Assembly: GCA_900769465.1 (NCBI GenBank)
Contig: CAAGGT010000186.1
Location: 1-13,865, forward strand
DNA: 13,865 nucleotides
DNA from: Bacteroidaceae bacterium
GTDB taxonomy: Bacteria > Bacteroidota > Bacteroidia > Bacteroidales > Bacteroidaceae
Direction: 5' to 3'
Of the stretch, positions 5,727-13,865 are shown one piece after another (position 1 is the first letter of the stretch; every line of letters starts with the position of its first letter). A program made the position numbers and the translations under genes. The notes under the pieces are model-generated. The model had not been told where the DNA came from. It saw only the letters and a program-made list of their open reading frames with translations, and ran no database searches.

Positions 5727-8168
5727 ATGTATATTCGTAATTTTCTAACCCTACTACGCCGTTACACCACATCGTCGGTGCTGAACATCGTGGGTATGGC
5801 AGTAGCCTTTGCTGCGGTATATCTAATCGCCGTGCAGGTAACGCACGATCTGTCCTATAACCGAGTAATCAAAAACTCGGAGCGTATCTATCGCTTGGAG
5901 CATCCATCGTGGATGGGTGATGGCAGTTGGGATTCTTCGTGGAATCGTCAAACTCCAGATGAGATGTGCGCTTTATGCCCCGAGATAGAGGCATCTGGCT
6001 CTATCTATGAGTTGCAGAACGCAATGTATTACTCTGGGGATGTATCTATCAAGCGCAATGGTACGATTGATAATTACATCATCCACTTTGGTGCCGCAGA
6101 GCCAGAGGTATTAAATGTTTTCCCTTTTGAATTTATTGCAGGAGGTACACAATTGTACTGTAATGAATATGATATCATAATTACAGAGAGCGTTGCTAAT
6201 AGATGCAATATTACAGTGGGCGATCAGTTACATTATGGTCGAAATGCCGAGAGTGATTTGCTATTTACCGTTGCAGGTATTTACAAAGATTTTTCACGCC
6301 CATCTACTATGGCTATGTCGGAGGGATATTGCTACATGGAAAAAGCAAAACCCGAAGAAGTGAACAACTGGGGAACACCATACTATGTGCTTTTGAGAGA
6401 GGGGACCTCGCGTGAGGAAGTAGAAGCAAGGATGTATCAATATGTTCTTGACGATTGCAAGAAGAGAGGGCTCAATGAGGAGGAAGCAGAGGTTAATATC
6501 TCGCGTATCAAGCCACGCTTAATGCCAATCAACGACCTCTTTTTTGCAGAGGACACACGTAATGTGGGTATGTCTGGCAGTCGTACAACGACTTATACGC
6601 TGATTGTTATTGCTGTGTTGATTCTTGTTATCTCGTTTATCAACTTTGTGAACTTCTTCTTCGCTCTTATTCCGAGCCGAATCCGTGCGGTGAACAACCA
6701 TAAGATTTTCGGTGCGCAAACAGCAAAGTTGCGATTGAATTTCTTATTTGAGACGGTTGGGCTTATCCTTATTTCGCTATTTGTGGCAGTAGGAATAGTA
6801 GTTATATTTGCCGACACCCCTTTGTCGGAGTATATATCTACCTCTGTTGCAATTAACGAGAATTGGATGGTTGCGAGTGCAATGGTTGTAGGCACTCTTC
6901 TCTTTGGCATCCTTGTGTCCCTCTATCCTGCGTGGTATATCACCAAGTTCTCACCCGCATTTGTTACAAAGGGCGACTTTGCAGCCTCGCGTTCTGGTCG
7001 CATCCTGCGTTATGCACTTGTAGGTGTGCAGTATACAATCTCTATCGCGCTTATCATCTGTTCACTCTTTGTCTATCGTCAGCACCAGTATATGCTCTCG
7101 CGTGATATGGGATTTGACAAAGAGAACATATTGACCGTAGAGATACCATACGAGGCAACATATGGCTGGACAATGGAAGATGGTGTTACAATGGATTACA
7201 CCAAGCGCAATGCTTTGGAGGATAAACTAAAACAGAATCCTCAGATTATGGATGTCGCTTGGGGACAAGGTGAGTTTATCTCTGGCGGTAATATGCAATG
7301 GTCGCGCAAGACTGAAGATGGGCAACATACCACATTCAAGGTTTATTCAGTGTCGTGGAACTTCTTGCAAGTAATGGGTATTGACATTGTCGAAGGTCGT
7401 GACTTCCTCCCATCGGACAATGAAGTGGTTACAGGTGCTTTTATATTCAACGAAAAAGCAGCCAAGGATATGAATCTTACAACAGAGAGTAAAATTCAAG
7501 GACATATCACTAATATGCAGACACAAGTGGTCGGAATCTGCAAGAATTTCGATTTTGAATCGGCACACAATACTATTAAACCATACACATTCGTCGTTTT
7601 TGGTCAATATGGCTGGGATTTGCCTCGCCGCGCCTACATTCGCACAGTTGCAGGTGCCGACATATCGAGGGTAAGAGAGTATATCCACCAAACAATTATT
7701 GATTTTGCGTCTAACATTGCACCAGAAAAAATTAATGTAAGATTCTTTGACGACGAGATTGAATTTATCTATCAGAAAGAGGACAAACTCTCAACCCTTA
7801 TCGCAATGTTCTCGTTCCTTTCGATTGTGATTTCGATTATCGGAGTTTTTGGCTTGGTGCTCTTCGAGACGCAGTACCGCCGCCGCGAGATAGGTATTCG
7901 CCGAGTGCACGGTGCATCGGTTGGCGAGATACTCAACCTCTTCAACCGCAAGTACCTCTACATTGTGGCTATCTGCTCGGCAGTAGCTATCCCCGTAAGC
8001 TACTACATCATAGACCAATGGATGCAGCAGTATGTCTATCGTACACCGATGTCGTGGTGGGTATATGCCCTCGCGGTGGGCATTATCCTGCTGATAACCA
8101 TCGTTACCGTTTCGCTCCGTTCGTGGAGTGCAGCCAACGAAAACCCTACAAATTCAATAATGCACTAA
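5727..8168 (+). CDS. FtsX/MacB-type ABC transporter permease 1
   Basis: Inner-membrane permease of 813 residues, the long double-FtsX form. Transmembrane helices at about 18-38, 290-315, 337-363, 380-406, 427-456, 691-716, 743-765 and 775-800, with two large periplasmic domains at about 40-290 and 457-690. FtsX signatures occur twice: FINFVNFFFALIPSRIRAVNNHKIFGA after helix 2, and GVFGLVLFETQ-YRRREIGIRRVHGA after helix 6; the tail ends WSAANENP. Closely resembles permease 3 in these segments. The ATPase gene follows after 38 bp. The 96-bp gap before it has no recognisable promoter, only a weak AAAGAAT/ATTCTTT dyad (5629-5635, 5660-5666). Codons in the periplasmic parts are much more AT-rich than in the membrane parts: sampled 60-bp blocks are 30% GC (6121-6180), 32% (7441-7500) and 63% (7861-7920). 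MacB-like machines use mechanotransmission rather than a closed pore; the substrate is unknown. Confidence 0.93.
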   Translation: MYIRNFLTLLRRYTTSSVLNIVGMAVAFAAVYLIAVQVTHDLSYNRVIKNSERIYRLEHPSWMGDGSWDSSWNRQTPDEMCALCPEIEASGSIYELQNAMYYSGDVSIKRNGTIDNYIIHFGAAEPEVLNVFPFEFIAGGTQLYCNEYDIIITESVANRCNITVGDQLHYGRNAESDLLFTVAGIYKDFSRPSTMAMSEGYCYMEKAKPEEVNNWGTPYYVLLREGTSREEVEARMYQYVLDDCKKRGLNEEEAEVNISRIKPRLMPINDLFFAEDTRNVGMSGSRTTTYTLIVIAVLILVISFINFVNFFFALIPSRIRAVNNHKIFGAQTAKLRLNFLFETVGLILISLFVAVGIVVIFADTPLSEYISTSVAINENWMVASAMVVGTLLFGILVSLYPAWYITKFSPAFVTKGDFAASRSGRILRYALVGVQYTISIALIICSLFVYRQHQYMLSRDMGFDKENILTVEIPYEATYGWTMEDGVTMDYTKRNALEDKLKQNPQIMDVAWGQGEFISGGNMQWSRKTEDGQHTTFKVYSVSWNFLQVMGIDIVEGRDFLPSDNEVVTGAFIFNEKAAKDMNLTTESKIQGHITNMQTQVVGICKNFDFESAHNTIKPYTFVVFGQYGWDLPRRAYIRTVAGADISRVREYIHQTIIDFASNIAPEKINVRFFDDEIEFIYQKEDKLSTLIAMFSFLSIVISIIGVFGLVLFETQYRRREIGIRRVHGASVGEILNLFNRKYLYIVAICSAVAIPVSYYIIDQWMQQYVYRTPMSWWVYALAVGIILLITIVTVSLRSWSAANENPTNSIMH

Positions 8169-8206
8169 AATTCAAAAAACAAATAACAATTAAAACAATT
8201 ACAGCT

Positions 8207-8887
8207 ATGTTAAAAGTAGAAAATTTACAGAAGAGTTTTTTCACCGAGGAGATTGAGACTGTTGCTCTGAACGGTGTATCGTTTGAGGTTAAACAGGGTG
8301 AGTTTGTTGCCATTATGGGACCTTCGGGTTGCGGTAAGTCTACACTGCTCAACATCTTGGGACTCTTGGACAACCCCACTGATGGCTCATACACCCTGCT
8401 TGGTCATGAGGTGGGCGGACTCAAGGAGAAGGACCGCACCGCATTCCGCAAGGGCAATATCGGCTTCGTATTCCAGTCGTTCAACCTTATCGACGAGTTG
8501 TCGGTGGCCGAGAATGTCGAGTTGCCGCTCATCTATATGGGCGTGAAGCCTTCGGAGCGTAAGGAGCGCGTAAAGAAGATGCTCGACCGTATGAACATCT
8601 CGCACCGCGCGGGCCACTTCCCTCAGCAGCTCTCGGGTGGTCAGCAACAGCGTGTAGCCATTGCCCGTGCCCTGGTGTCGAACCCTAAAATAATCCTTGC
8701 CGATGAGCCCACGGGTAACCTCGACTCGAAGAATGGTCAGGAGGTCATGACACTTCTCAAAGAGTTGCATCAGGAGGGCACAACCATCATTATGGTAACC
8801 CACTCACAGCACGACGCAGCCTACGCAAGCCGCACAATCTGCCTCTTCGACGGCAAGATTGTGACTGATGTAAAGAATTTGTTGTAA
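8207..8887 (+). CDS. ABC transporter ATPase, MacB/LolD type
   Basis: Cytoplasmic motor of the exporter, 226 residues, the normal length for this group. All catalytic elements are present: Walker A GPSGCGKST (38-46), Q-loop FVFQ with Gln90, signature LSGGQQQRV (142-150), Walker B IILADEP with Glu167, D-loop NLDS and H-loop His199 in VTHS. The start is ATG 8207 (MLKVENLQKSF), which matches family N-termini; an upstream in-frame ATG at 8018 would lie inside permease 1. It is the only ATPase in the module and lies between permeases 1 and 2, so it probably serves all three (inference). Its codons are more GC-rich than the periplasmic parts of the neighbours, as expected of a conserved, well-expressed gene. 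Confidence 0.97.
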   Translation: MLKVENLQKSFFTEEIETVALNGVSFEVKQGEFVAIMGPSGCGKSTLLNILGLLDNPTDGSYTLLGHEVGGLKEKDRTAFRKGNIGFVFQSFNLIDELSVAENVELPLIYMGVKPSERKERVKKMLDRMNISHRAGHFPQQLSGGQQQRVAIARALVSNPKIILADEPTGNLDSKNGQEVMTLLKELHQEGTTIIMVTHSQHDAAYASRTICLFDGKIVTDVKNLL

Positions 8888-8908
8888 CAGCACTCTTCAA
8901 CAAGTTCA

Positions 8909-8939
8909 GGTGTGGGCAGGCTTGACCGCCTCCCACATC
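8909..8939 (+). promoter_or_regulatory. Intercistronic RNA hairpin between ATPase and permease 2
   Basis: The 76-bp gap holds GG-TGTGGG-c-AGGC, a six-base loop (TTGACC), then GCCT-CCCACA-TC: four and six perfect pairs separated by one bulged C, plus a G-T and a G-C pair outside. The downstream bases are A-rich with no T-run, so it is not a classical intrinsic terminator. It may stabilise or process the message and alter the ratio of ATPase to the later permeases. The structure is evident; its role is inferred. Confidence 0.55.
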
Positions 8940-8963
8940 ACAAAGAAAAAAACAATAACAGAT

Positions 8964-11294
8964 ATGAAGAACTTTAACTATTCATTGCGCTATTTGCTCA
9001 AAAATCGCGGCAACTCAACTACACGTTTGTTATCACTTGCTTTGGGACTAATTGTCTCGCTGCTGATATGTTCCTATGTCGGCCTCAACCTCTCGTATGG
9101 TCGCTTCTTCCCTGACAAGGAGCGTGTATATAAGATGTTTGAGAACTCAGCACAATTCGGTATCAGCCAGGCGATGTTGCAACCTATGGCGCCGACACTT
9201 GCTGAAGCCATTCCGCAAATTGAGGTTGCCACACACCATTTCGACCGTTTAATGCAGATTAAGGTGGGCGATATGCCGATAGATTATCGCTATTTGAATG
9301 TGGGTAGCGACTTCTTTAATGTCTTGGATTTCGGTGTTGTCAGTGGTGACCCTAAACGAATACTCTCTAATGAGGGATTGGCAAATAACGAGGTGATGAT
9401 CTCCGAGCGTTTGGCAACGACGCTATTCGGCAATAGTGACCCGCTGGGTAAGATTCTTACAACAACATCCGGTAAGGAGTATGTTGTTGGTGGAGTCTTC
9501 CGTACACCACCTGTAACTAACCCTTTGGGTGATTTTGATGTAGTGGATTATCTCCCTTTTGACCCTGCAACAGCAAATTGGAACGGAGATGACAGCTATC
9601 CGACATATATCAAATTGGAAAAGGGGGCGACTATTGAAGAGGTAGAACAAGAGGTTAGCAAATTCATTGCCAACAACGAAATGTTAAAAATGATGGTCGA
9701 GATGTGGCAGGCAGAGTTCTTTTTCGTACCTATCGAGGATGCCTACTATGTTGATAACAACTTGCGTACAGCCCAAACAATCTACGGCATTTTAGCGGTA
9801 TTGGCTTTGCTTGTTGCTACACTCAACTATGTATTGCTCACCCTCTCGTCACTTGCAAAGCGCAGCCGTACTGTGGCTATGCTCCGTTGTAATGGTGCTA
9901 CACGCGGTGATATTTTCCGTATGCTACTCAGCGAAACGCTGATTATGGTTGTAGCCTCAATCTTGTTGGCGATCTTTATCCTTGCCTGCTTGCATCAAGA
10001 GATTTATCAGTTCCTCGGCTATAACCTTACGCAACTCTTTGCCTTAGAGCGCATCTGGATACCGGCAACTGTATGTGTCGTGTCGTTCTTGGTGGCAGGG
10101 TTAATCCCTGCGGCACTCTACTCGCGTGTAAGTTTGAGTTATGCCTTCCGTCGTGGTGCAGACAACCGCACTTGGTGGAAACGCTCACTTCTGTTTGTGC
10201 AGGTCGCTTGCACAACGGGTGTAACTTGTTTCTTGCTGATTACAGCACAACAATCGAAGTATGTGATGAAGGCCAATTTGGGTTATGAGTACGAAAGAGT
10301 GATTACGATGAACTATCCTGCCACAACATCGCAGCGCTCCACAATGGTCGATGAACTCAAACGCCAACCATTTGTCGAGAGCGTGGGCCACTCTATGCAG
10401 TACCCTATATGGGGTTATTTCGGCAACCCAATCTTTGATGTGGAGAAGAAAGAGATTTTATTCTCGTGCCGCTTCGAGTACTTTGATGAGGAGTACATTG
10501 AAACAATGGGAATGGAAATTGTTGCGGGTCGTAATTTTACAACACAAGACGCACTAACAAAGACGCTCGTAAACGAGGAGTTTGTCCGCCAACACGGTTG
10601 GACTATTGATGAGGCCGTCGGCAAGCAGTATTTCCAGAATGGCGGTTGGCGTGAGGTTGTAGGCGTTATTCGTGACTTCACGCAAGCGGGGGGCTTTGTG
10701 ATGCCGCTTACAGTCTATCGCACTGCGTGTCTGGTGGAGGACAACGTGGAGATGCCCTTGCAACTCAACATCCGTCTGACAGAACTGTCACCCGAGAATA
10801 TCAAATCCCTTGACGAGGTTATAGCCAAAAACTACCACGCCAAATGGGAGTATCAGTTGATACCTTATGCCAACAGAGTGAAAGACCGCTTTGTGGCTCG
10901 CGAGGATATGCGCGACAACGTACTTATCGTAAGCATTGTTACGCTCATAATCTCCCTTATCGGACTTGTGGGCTACCTCGCGAGCGAGATGGCACGCCGC
11001 CGCAAGGAGATTGCCATACGCAAGGTAAACGGGGCAACGACCGTGCAGATATTGCGATTGCTAAGCGCAAATTTCTCTTGCGTAGCGCTGCCCGCAGTGG
11101 CTACCGGTGTCGCGGGCGCTGTTTGGGGCGGTGAGCGCTATATCTCAATGCTTGAGACCATGTGTGAGCCTTTGGTGTGGTGGCTCTTTGCCCTTGGTGC
11201 AACGATAGTGATTATCATTGTCTACGCAATACTCGTTGTCCGCACTTGGCACACAGCCAACGCAAACCCGGTAGATATGATAAAATCAGAATAA
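8964..11294 (+). CDS. FtsX/MacB-type ABC transporter permease 2 (divergent)
   Basis: Inner-membrane permease of 776 residues, starting at ATG 8964 (MKNFNYSLRYLLKNRG); a longer start at 8910 would begin in the hairpin and has no support. Helices at about 20-43, 272-296, 321-343, 363-386, 403-433, 650-675, 703-726 and 736-762, with two periplasmic domains between. FtsX-type motifs after helices 2 and 6: AKRSRTVAMLRCNGAT and MARRRKEIAIRKVNGAT; tail WHTANANP. Same plan as permeases 1 and 3, but it lacks their FINFVNFFFAL and FETQ segments, so it is a separate lineage rather than a recent duplicate. Permease 3 follows after 17 bp. It may pair with 1 or 3 in a heterodimer on the shared ATPase, or form its own complex. 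Confidence 0.93.
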   Translation: MKNFNYSLRYLLKNRGNSTTRLLSLALGLIVSLLICSYVGLNLSYGRFFPDKERVYKMFENSAQFGISQAMLQPMAPTLAEAIPQIEVATHHFDRLMQIKVGDMPIDYRYLNVGSDFFNVLDFGVVSGDPKRILSNEGLANNEVMISERLATTLFGNSDPLGKILTTTSGKEYVVGGVFRTPPVTNPLGDFDVVDYLPFDPATANWNGDDSYPTYIKLEKGATIEEVEQEVSKFIANNEMLKMMVEMWQAEFFFVPIEDAYYVDNNLRTAQTIYGILAVLALLVATLNYVLLTLSSLAKRSRTVAMLRCNGATRGDIFRMLLSETLIMVVASILLAIFILACLHQEIYQFLGYNLTQLFALERIWIPATVCVVSFLVAGLIPAALYSRVSLSYAFRRGADNRTWWKRSLLFVQVACTTGVTCFLLITAQQSKYVMKANLGYEYERVITMNYPATTSQRSTMVDELKRQPFVESVGHSMQYPIWGYFGNPIFDVEKKEILFSCRFEYFDEEYIETMGMEIVAGRNFTTQDALTKTLVNEEFVRQHGWTIDEAVGKQYFQNGGWREVVGVIRDFTQAGGFVMPLTVYRTACLVEDNVEMPLQLNIRLTELSPENIKSLDEVIAKNYHAKWEYQLIPYANRVKDRFVAREDMRDNVLIVSIVTLIISLIGLVGYLASEMARRRKEIAIRKVNGATTVQILRLLSANFSCVALPAVATGVAGAVWGGERYISMLETMCEPLVWWLFALGATIVIIIVYAILVVRTWHTANANPVDMIKSE

Positions 11295-11311
11295 ACAAAA
11301 ACTAAAACAAT

Positions 11312-13744
11312 ATGAAGATTGCATTCAAAAATTTCTTGATGACGCTCAAGCGTTATAAGGTCGCTTCATTGCTTAATGTGTTGGGCCTTACCCTCGCCTT
11401 CGTGGCATTCTACATCATCTTTTCGCAGGTGTGGTTTACCATTACCTACAACGGCTCATTCCCCAATGCCGACCGCACCTATCTTATCTCGCCCGACTTT
11501 GGTGGAGGTAACGATGGCGAAGTTAAGTGGAGTACCAATTCACCCGGCAACTTGGCATATATGGCAGCCGAGCAGTTCCCCGATGCCGAGGAAGTAGCCT
11601 CTACAATGCCTTATCCACGCATTAGCCGCATCTGGATTAAGCGCAATGATTACACTATGGAGTCGTTCAACGAATATGTCTATCAAGGAACGGCCAATGT
11701 GCCAACATTCTTCGGCTTTGAGTGTTTGACAGGCGATTTCTCACAGCTCAAAGAGCCCAATACAGTAGTAATGGCACGCTCTAAGGCTGAAAAATTGGGT
11801 GTCGGTGTGGGCGATATAATCTATTTCGAGGGCGGTCGCTTACACGATGACGGCAAGCCAACCGTTCAGCAGACCATCGTGGCCATCTACGAGGATATGC
11901 CCAAAAACTGCATGTTCAGCCATTGGGGTATTATGCAGAACGATGAGGGAGTCTATACTGAGGGTAATAATAACTGGAACTACTCAAACTTTGTGCGTAT
12001 GCGCGAAGATGCCGACATTAATGGCTATATCGAAATCTTCAAGAAGGGTTATGCCGACTGGTTCCTCGGAATGGTTCAGGAGTGGATGGCTACGGTTGAG
12101 GATCCCGAAGAGAAGGCGATGGCTCAGGAGGAACTGGAAAGTGGCGCACAGGTGCTGGAAACTCGCCTCGTGAGTCTTGACAAACTCTATTATGATGGCA
12201 ATTTCTACGATTCGGGCAATTTCCGAACGGGCAAGAGATCAACTCCGATTATTCTTGGTAGTATTGCATTTATCATCGTGCTGATTGCTTTTATCAACTT
12301 CGTAAATTTCTTCTTCGCGCTCGTACCAGTGCGTATGCGTGCGGTGAATATCTGCAAGGTCTTCGGTGCAAGCCAGGGTACTCTGCGCTGGAATTTCCTC
12401 TTTGAGGCTATCGGCCTGGTACTTATCTCAATGGCTCTGACACTCTACCTGATGATAGTGATTCAGGATAGTTTTATTATGAACTATTCGATTTGCTCGC
12501 TTGCCCTCGCGGATAATATACCAGTAATAATAATGGTTGTAGCATTGATGATATTGCTGGCAGTACTAGCAGCCCTCTACCCCGCATTCTACATCACTCG
12601 CTTCAATGCTTCGATGGGCGTGAAAGGTGGCTTTGCACAGTCGGCAACGGGCCGTCGTTTGCGCTCTGTGATGGTGGGTGTGCAGTTCTCTGTAGCGATG
12701 ATTCTGATTATCGTAACGGCCGTGTTCTGGTTACAATATCGTTATATGATTAAATACGATTTGGGCTTCGACCGCGAGAACATCGTAACCTTCGCCTCGT
12801 GGGATTTGGGCACACGCCCCGAAACGGTTGTAGAGCGATTGCAGCAACACCCCGACGCTGTGGATGTAACCGCCTCGGCAGTAAATCTGTTCCATTGCAA
12901 CCAGATATGGGGACGAATGTACGAGGATAGGGAGTATGTTGTGCGTGCCAACCCCGTGCGTTGGAATTTCCTTGATTTCTTTGGTTTTGATGTAGTCGAT
13001 GGCAACGGCTTTACCCCTTCGTCAGCCGAGCGCAATGAGATTGTAATGATGAACCGTATGCACCGCGATATCGGTATTCCGCTTGGATATAAGGAGGGTA
13101 ATCAGTACCCCTATGTGGGTATCATCAAAGATGTGCGCCTCACATCGCTTGCTCAGGATGATGAGTATTACGCCTTCTACTGCGCCGAAGCGGATAGCCG
13201 AATGAGTCATTTCTACATCCGCCTGCGTGCGGGTGCCGATATTAAAGCATTTGCCGACTATGTAAAGAATCTATCGAAGGAGTTGGCTCCGGCTGCAGAT
13301 GAGGCCGAACTCTACTTCTTGGAGGAGTGGGTTGAGAGTCTCTATCAACAGACCAAGAAGGATATGGTGCTCATTGGATTGTTTGCAGGTCTGGCTATCA
13401 TCATCGCCCTGATGGGAGTCTTTGGTATTGTGATGTTCGAGACGCAGCATCGCCGTTCGGAGATTGCTGTAAGAAAGGTTTATGGCGCAACTACCTCGCA
13501 GATGATTGGTATGCTCAACCGCCGTTATGTGTGGATTGTCGGAGGTTGCTTTGTGGTGGCAGCACCCGTGGCGTGGTACATCACCTCGCGCTGGTTGGAG
13601 TCGTTCGCCAACCGCATCGCCCAGCCTTGGTGGCTCTATATCGCCGCCCTCGCCGTTGTCCTTGCCGTAACGGTCGGCCTTGTAACCCTCCGCTCGTGGA
13701 AAGCCGCCACCGAGAACCCTGCCGATGTAGTGAAGAGTAACTGA
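11312..13744 (+). CDS. FtsX/MacB-type ABC transporter permease 3
   Basis: Last gene of the operon, 810 residues from ATG 11312. Helices at about 19-41, 310-337, 357-384, 402-428, 451-479, 682-711, 739-758 and 772-796; periplasmic domains at about 42-309 and 480-681. Near-copies of permease 1 motifs: FINFVNFFFALVPVRMRAVN, KVFGAS, WNFLFEAIGLVLIS, GVFGIVMFETQ-HRRSEIAVRKVYGAT and tail WKAATENP. These suggest that permeases 1 and 3 arose by duplication, with periplasmic domains that have since diverged strongly. The 17-bp gap after permease 2 indicates co-transcription. Intact, with no frameshift. A hairpin follows 15 bp after the stop. Whether it forms homodimers or pairs with permease 1 or 2 cannot be read from sequence. 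Confidence 0.93.
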   Translation: MKIAFKNFLMTLKRYKVASLLNVLGLTLAFVAFYIIFSQVWFTITYNGSFPNADRTYLISPDFGGGNDGEVKWSTNSPGNLAYMAAEQFPDAEEVASTMPYPRISRIWIKRNDYTMESFNEYVYQGTANVPTFFGFECLTGDFSQLKEPNTVVMARSKAEKLGVGVGDIIYFEGGRLHDDGKPTVQQTIVAIYEDMPKNCMFSHWGIMQNDEGVYTEGNNNWNYSNFVRMREDADINGYIEIFKKGYADWFLGMVQEWMATVEDPEEKAMAQEELESGAQVLETRLVSLDKLYYDGNFYDSGNFRTGKRSTPIILGSIAFIIVLIAFINFVNFFFALVPVRMRAVNICKVFGASQGTLRWNFLFEAIGLVLISMALTLYLMIVIQDSFIMNYSICSLALADNIPVIIMVVALMILLAVLAALYPAFYITRFNASMGVKGGFAQSATGRRLRSVMVGVQFSVAMILIIVTAVFWLQYRYMIKYDLGFDRENIVTFASWDLGTRPETVVERLQQHPDAVDVTASAVNLFHCNQIWGRMYEDREYVVRANPVRWNFLDFFGFDVVDGNGFTPSSAERNEIVMMNRMHRDIGIPLGYKEGNQYPYVGIIKDVRLTSLAQDDEYYAFYCAEADSRMSHFYIRLRAGADIKAFADYVKNLSKELAPAADEAELYFLEEWVESLYQQTKKDMVLIGLFAGLAIIIALMGVFGIVMFETQHRRSEIAVRKVYGATTSQMIGMLNRRYVWIVGGCFVVAAPVAWYITSRWLESFANRIAQPWWLYIAALAVVLAVTVGLVTLRSWKAATENPADVVKSN

Positions 13745-13759
13745 GAGATTCAACCATAT

Positions 13760-13803
13760 TACGATATATCCTGCCGGTTAACAAATCGGCAGGATATATC
13801 GTA
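13760..13803 (+). terminator. Long perfect hairpin after the export operon, probable terminator
   Basis: TACGATATATCCTGCCG (13760-13776) pairs perfectly with 13787-13803 across a 10-base loop: 17 uninterrupted pairs starting 15 bp after the permease 3 stop. Neither strand has a good T-run after the stem, so it is not a textbook intrinsic terminator, but position and stability suit transcript termination or 3'-end protection. No other terminator is visible before the flanking repeat. Confidence 0.6.
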
Positions 13804-13832
13804 TAATCAAAAAGACGTAACAAGCCTCAACG

Positions 13833-13865
13833 GGGCTCACCTGCAAAAGTTGGGGGGATGATATA
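13833..13865 (+). repeat. Right copy of the 33-bp flanking inverted repeat
   Basis: Exact reverse complement of 81-113, running to the last base of the window, so its true length is unknown. Outward orientation, mirror-image to the left copy. If both are ends of the same IS, the bases after 13865 should continue as the reverse complement of 80 down to 1, including the 15-codon ORF start. Ending exactly inside a repeated sequence would also fit an assembly break at a multicopy element. Confidence 0.9.

Noticed and set aside
8018..8206. Long N-terminal extension of the ATPase
   Set aside because: It would overlap the end of permease 1 by 151 bp and adds sequence unlike any ABC ATPase; the family start is MLKVENLQKSF at 8207.
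8387..8803. 138-codon open frame on the minus strand opposite the ATPase
   Set aside because: Antisense shadow of a highly conserved GC-rich gene; the encoded sequence has no recognisable domain.
13271..13753. 160-codon open frame on the minus strand opposite the end of permease 3
   Set aside because: Covers the conserved C-terminal FtsX segment in antisense; low-complexity His/Arg-rich product and no promoter or neighbour support.
1..13865. CRISPR arrays, tRNA or rRNA genes, integrase or toxin-antitoxin genes
   Set aside because: No regularly spaced repeats, no tRNA-like cloverleaf noticed, and all long frames are explained by the two-component and export genes.

Overview
The window looks like chromosome, or a mobile segment, of a Gram-negative Bacteroidota, probably Bacteroidales. 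The grounds are the promoter upstream of the response regulator, which matches the Bacteroidota form TTTG-N19-TAnnTTTG; A-rich leaders without clear Shine-Dalgarno sequences; and protein types (about 800-residue double-FtsX permeases, an NtrC-type regulator with a matched kinase) that are common in that phylum. No marker fixes the genus.

Layout. Bases 1-113 look like the end of an insertion-sequence-like element: a 33-bp repeat at 81-113 and the first 15 codons of a leftward ORF running off the edge. From 2824 down to 177 lies a leftward two-component operon: an NtrC-family sigma-54 activator, then a histidine kinase that overlaps it by 4 bp. Bases 2825-3007 are a divergent control region with a Bacteroidota housekeeping promoter for the regulator, a GG-N10-GC sigma-54 promoter facing right, and three small palindromes. 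From 3008 to 13744 runs a rightward export operon: TolC-type outer-membrane channel, HlyD/MacA-type periplasmic adaptor, FtsX-type permease 1, MacB/LolD-type ATPase, FtsX-type permease 2 and FtsX-type permease 3. A long hairpin at 13760-13803 follows. The window ends with an exact inverted copy of the left 33-bp repeat (13833-13865).

How it works (inference). The kinase has almost no extracytoplasmic loop, so it probably senses within the membrane, through its cytoplasmic PAS-like domain, or through the transporter. It would phosphorylate the regulator, which would activate sigma-54 RNA polymerase at the promoter before the channel gene. The six-gene operon encodes a tripartite MacAB-TolC-like machine spanning both membranes, with three large permeases sharing one ATPase. 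The substrate cannot be read from sequence; antimicrobial peptides, toxic lipids or envelope-stress products are typical of the wider family. The most unusual points are the exactly repeated 33-bp sequences bracketing the whole module (a possible composite-transposon layout), the one-ATPase/three-permease arrangement, and the compact control region in which one palindrome overlaps the regulator's own promoter.
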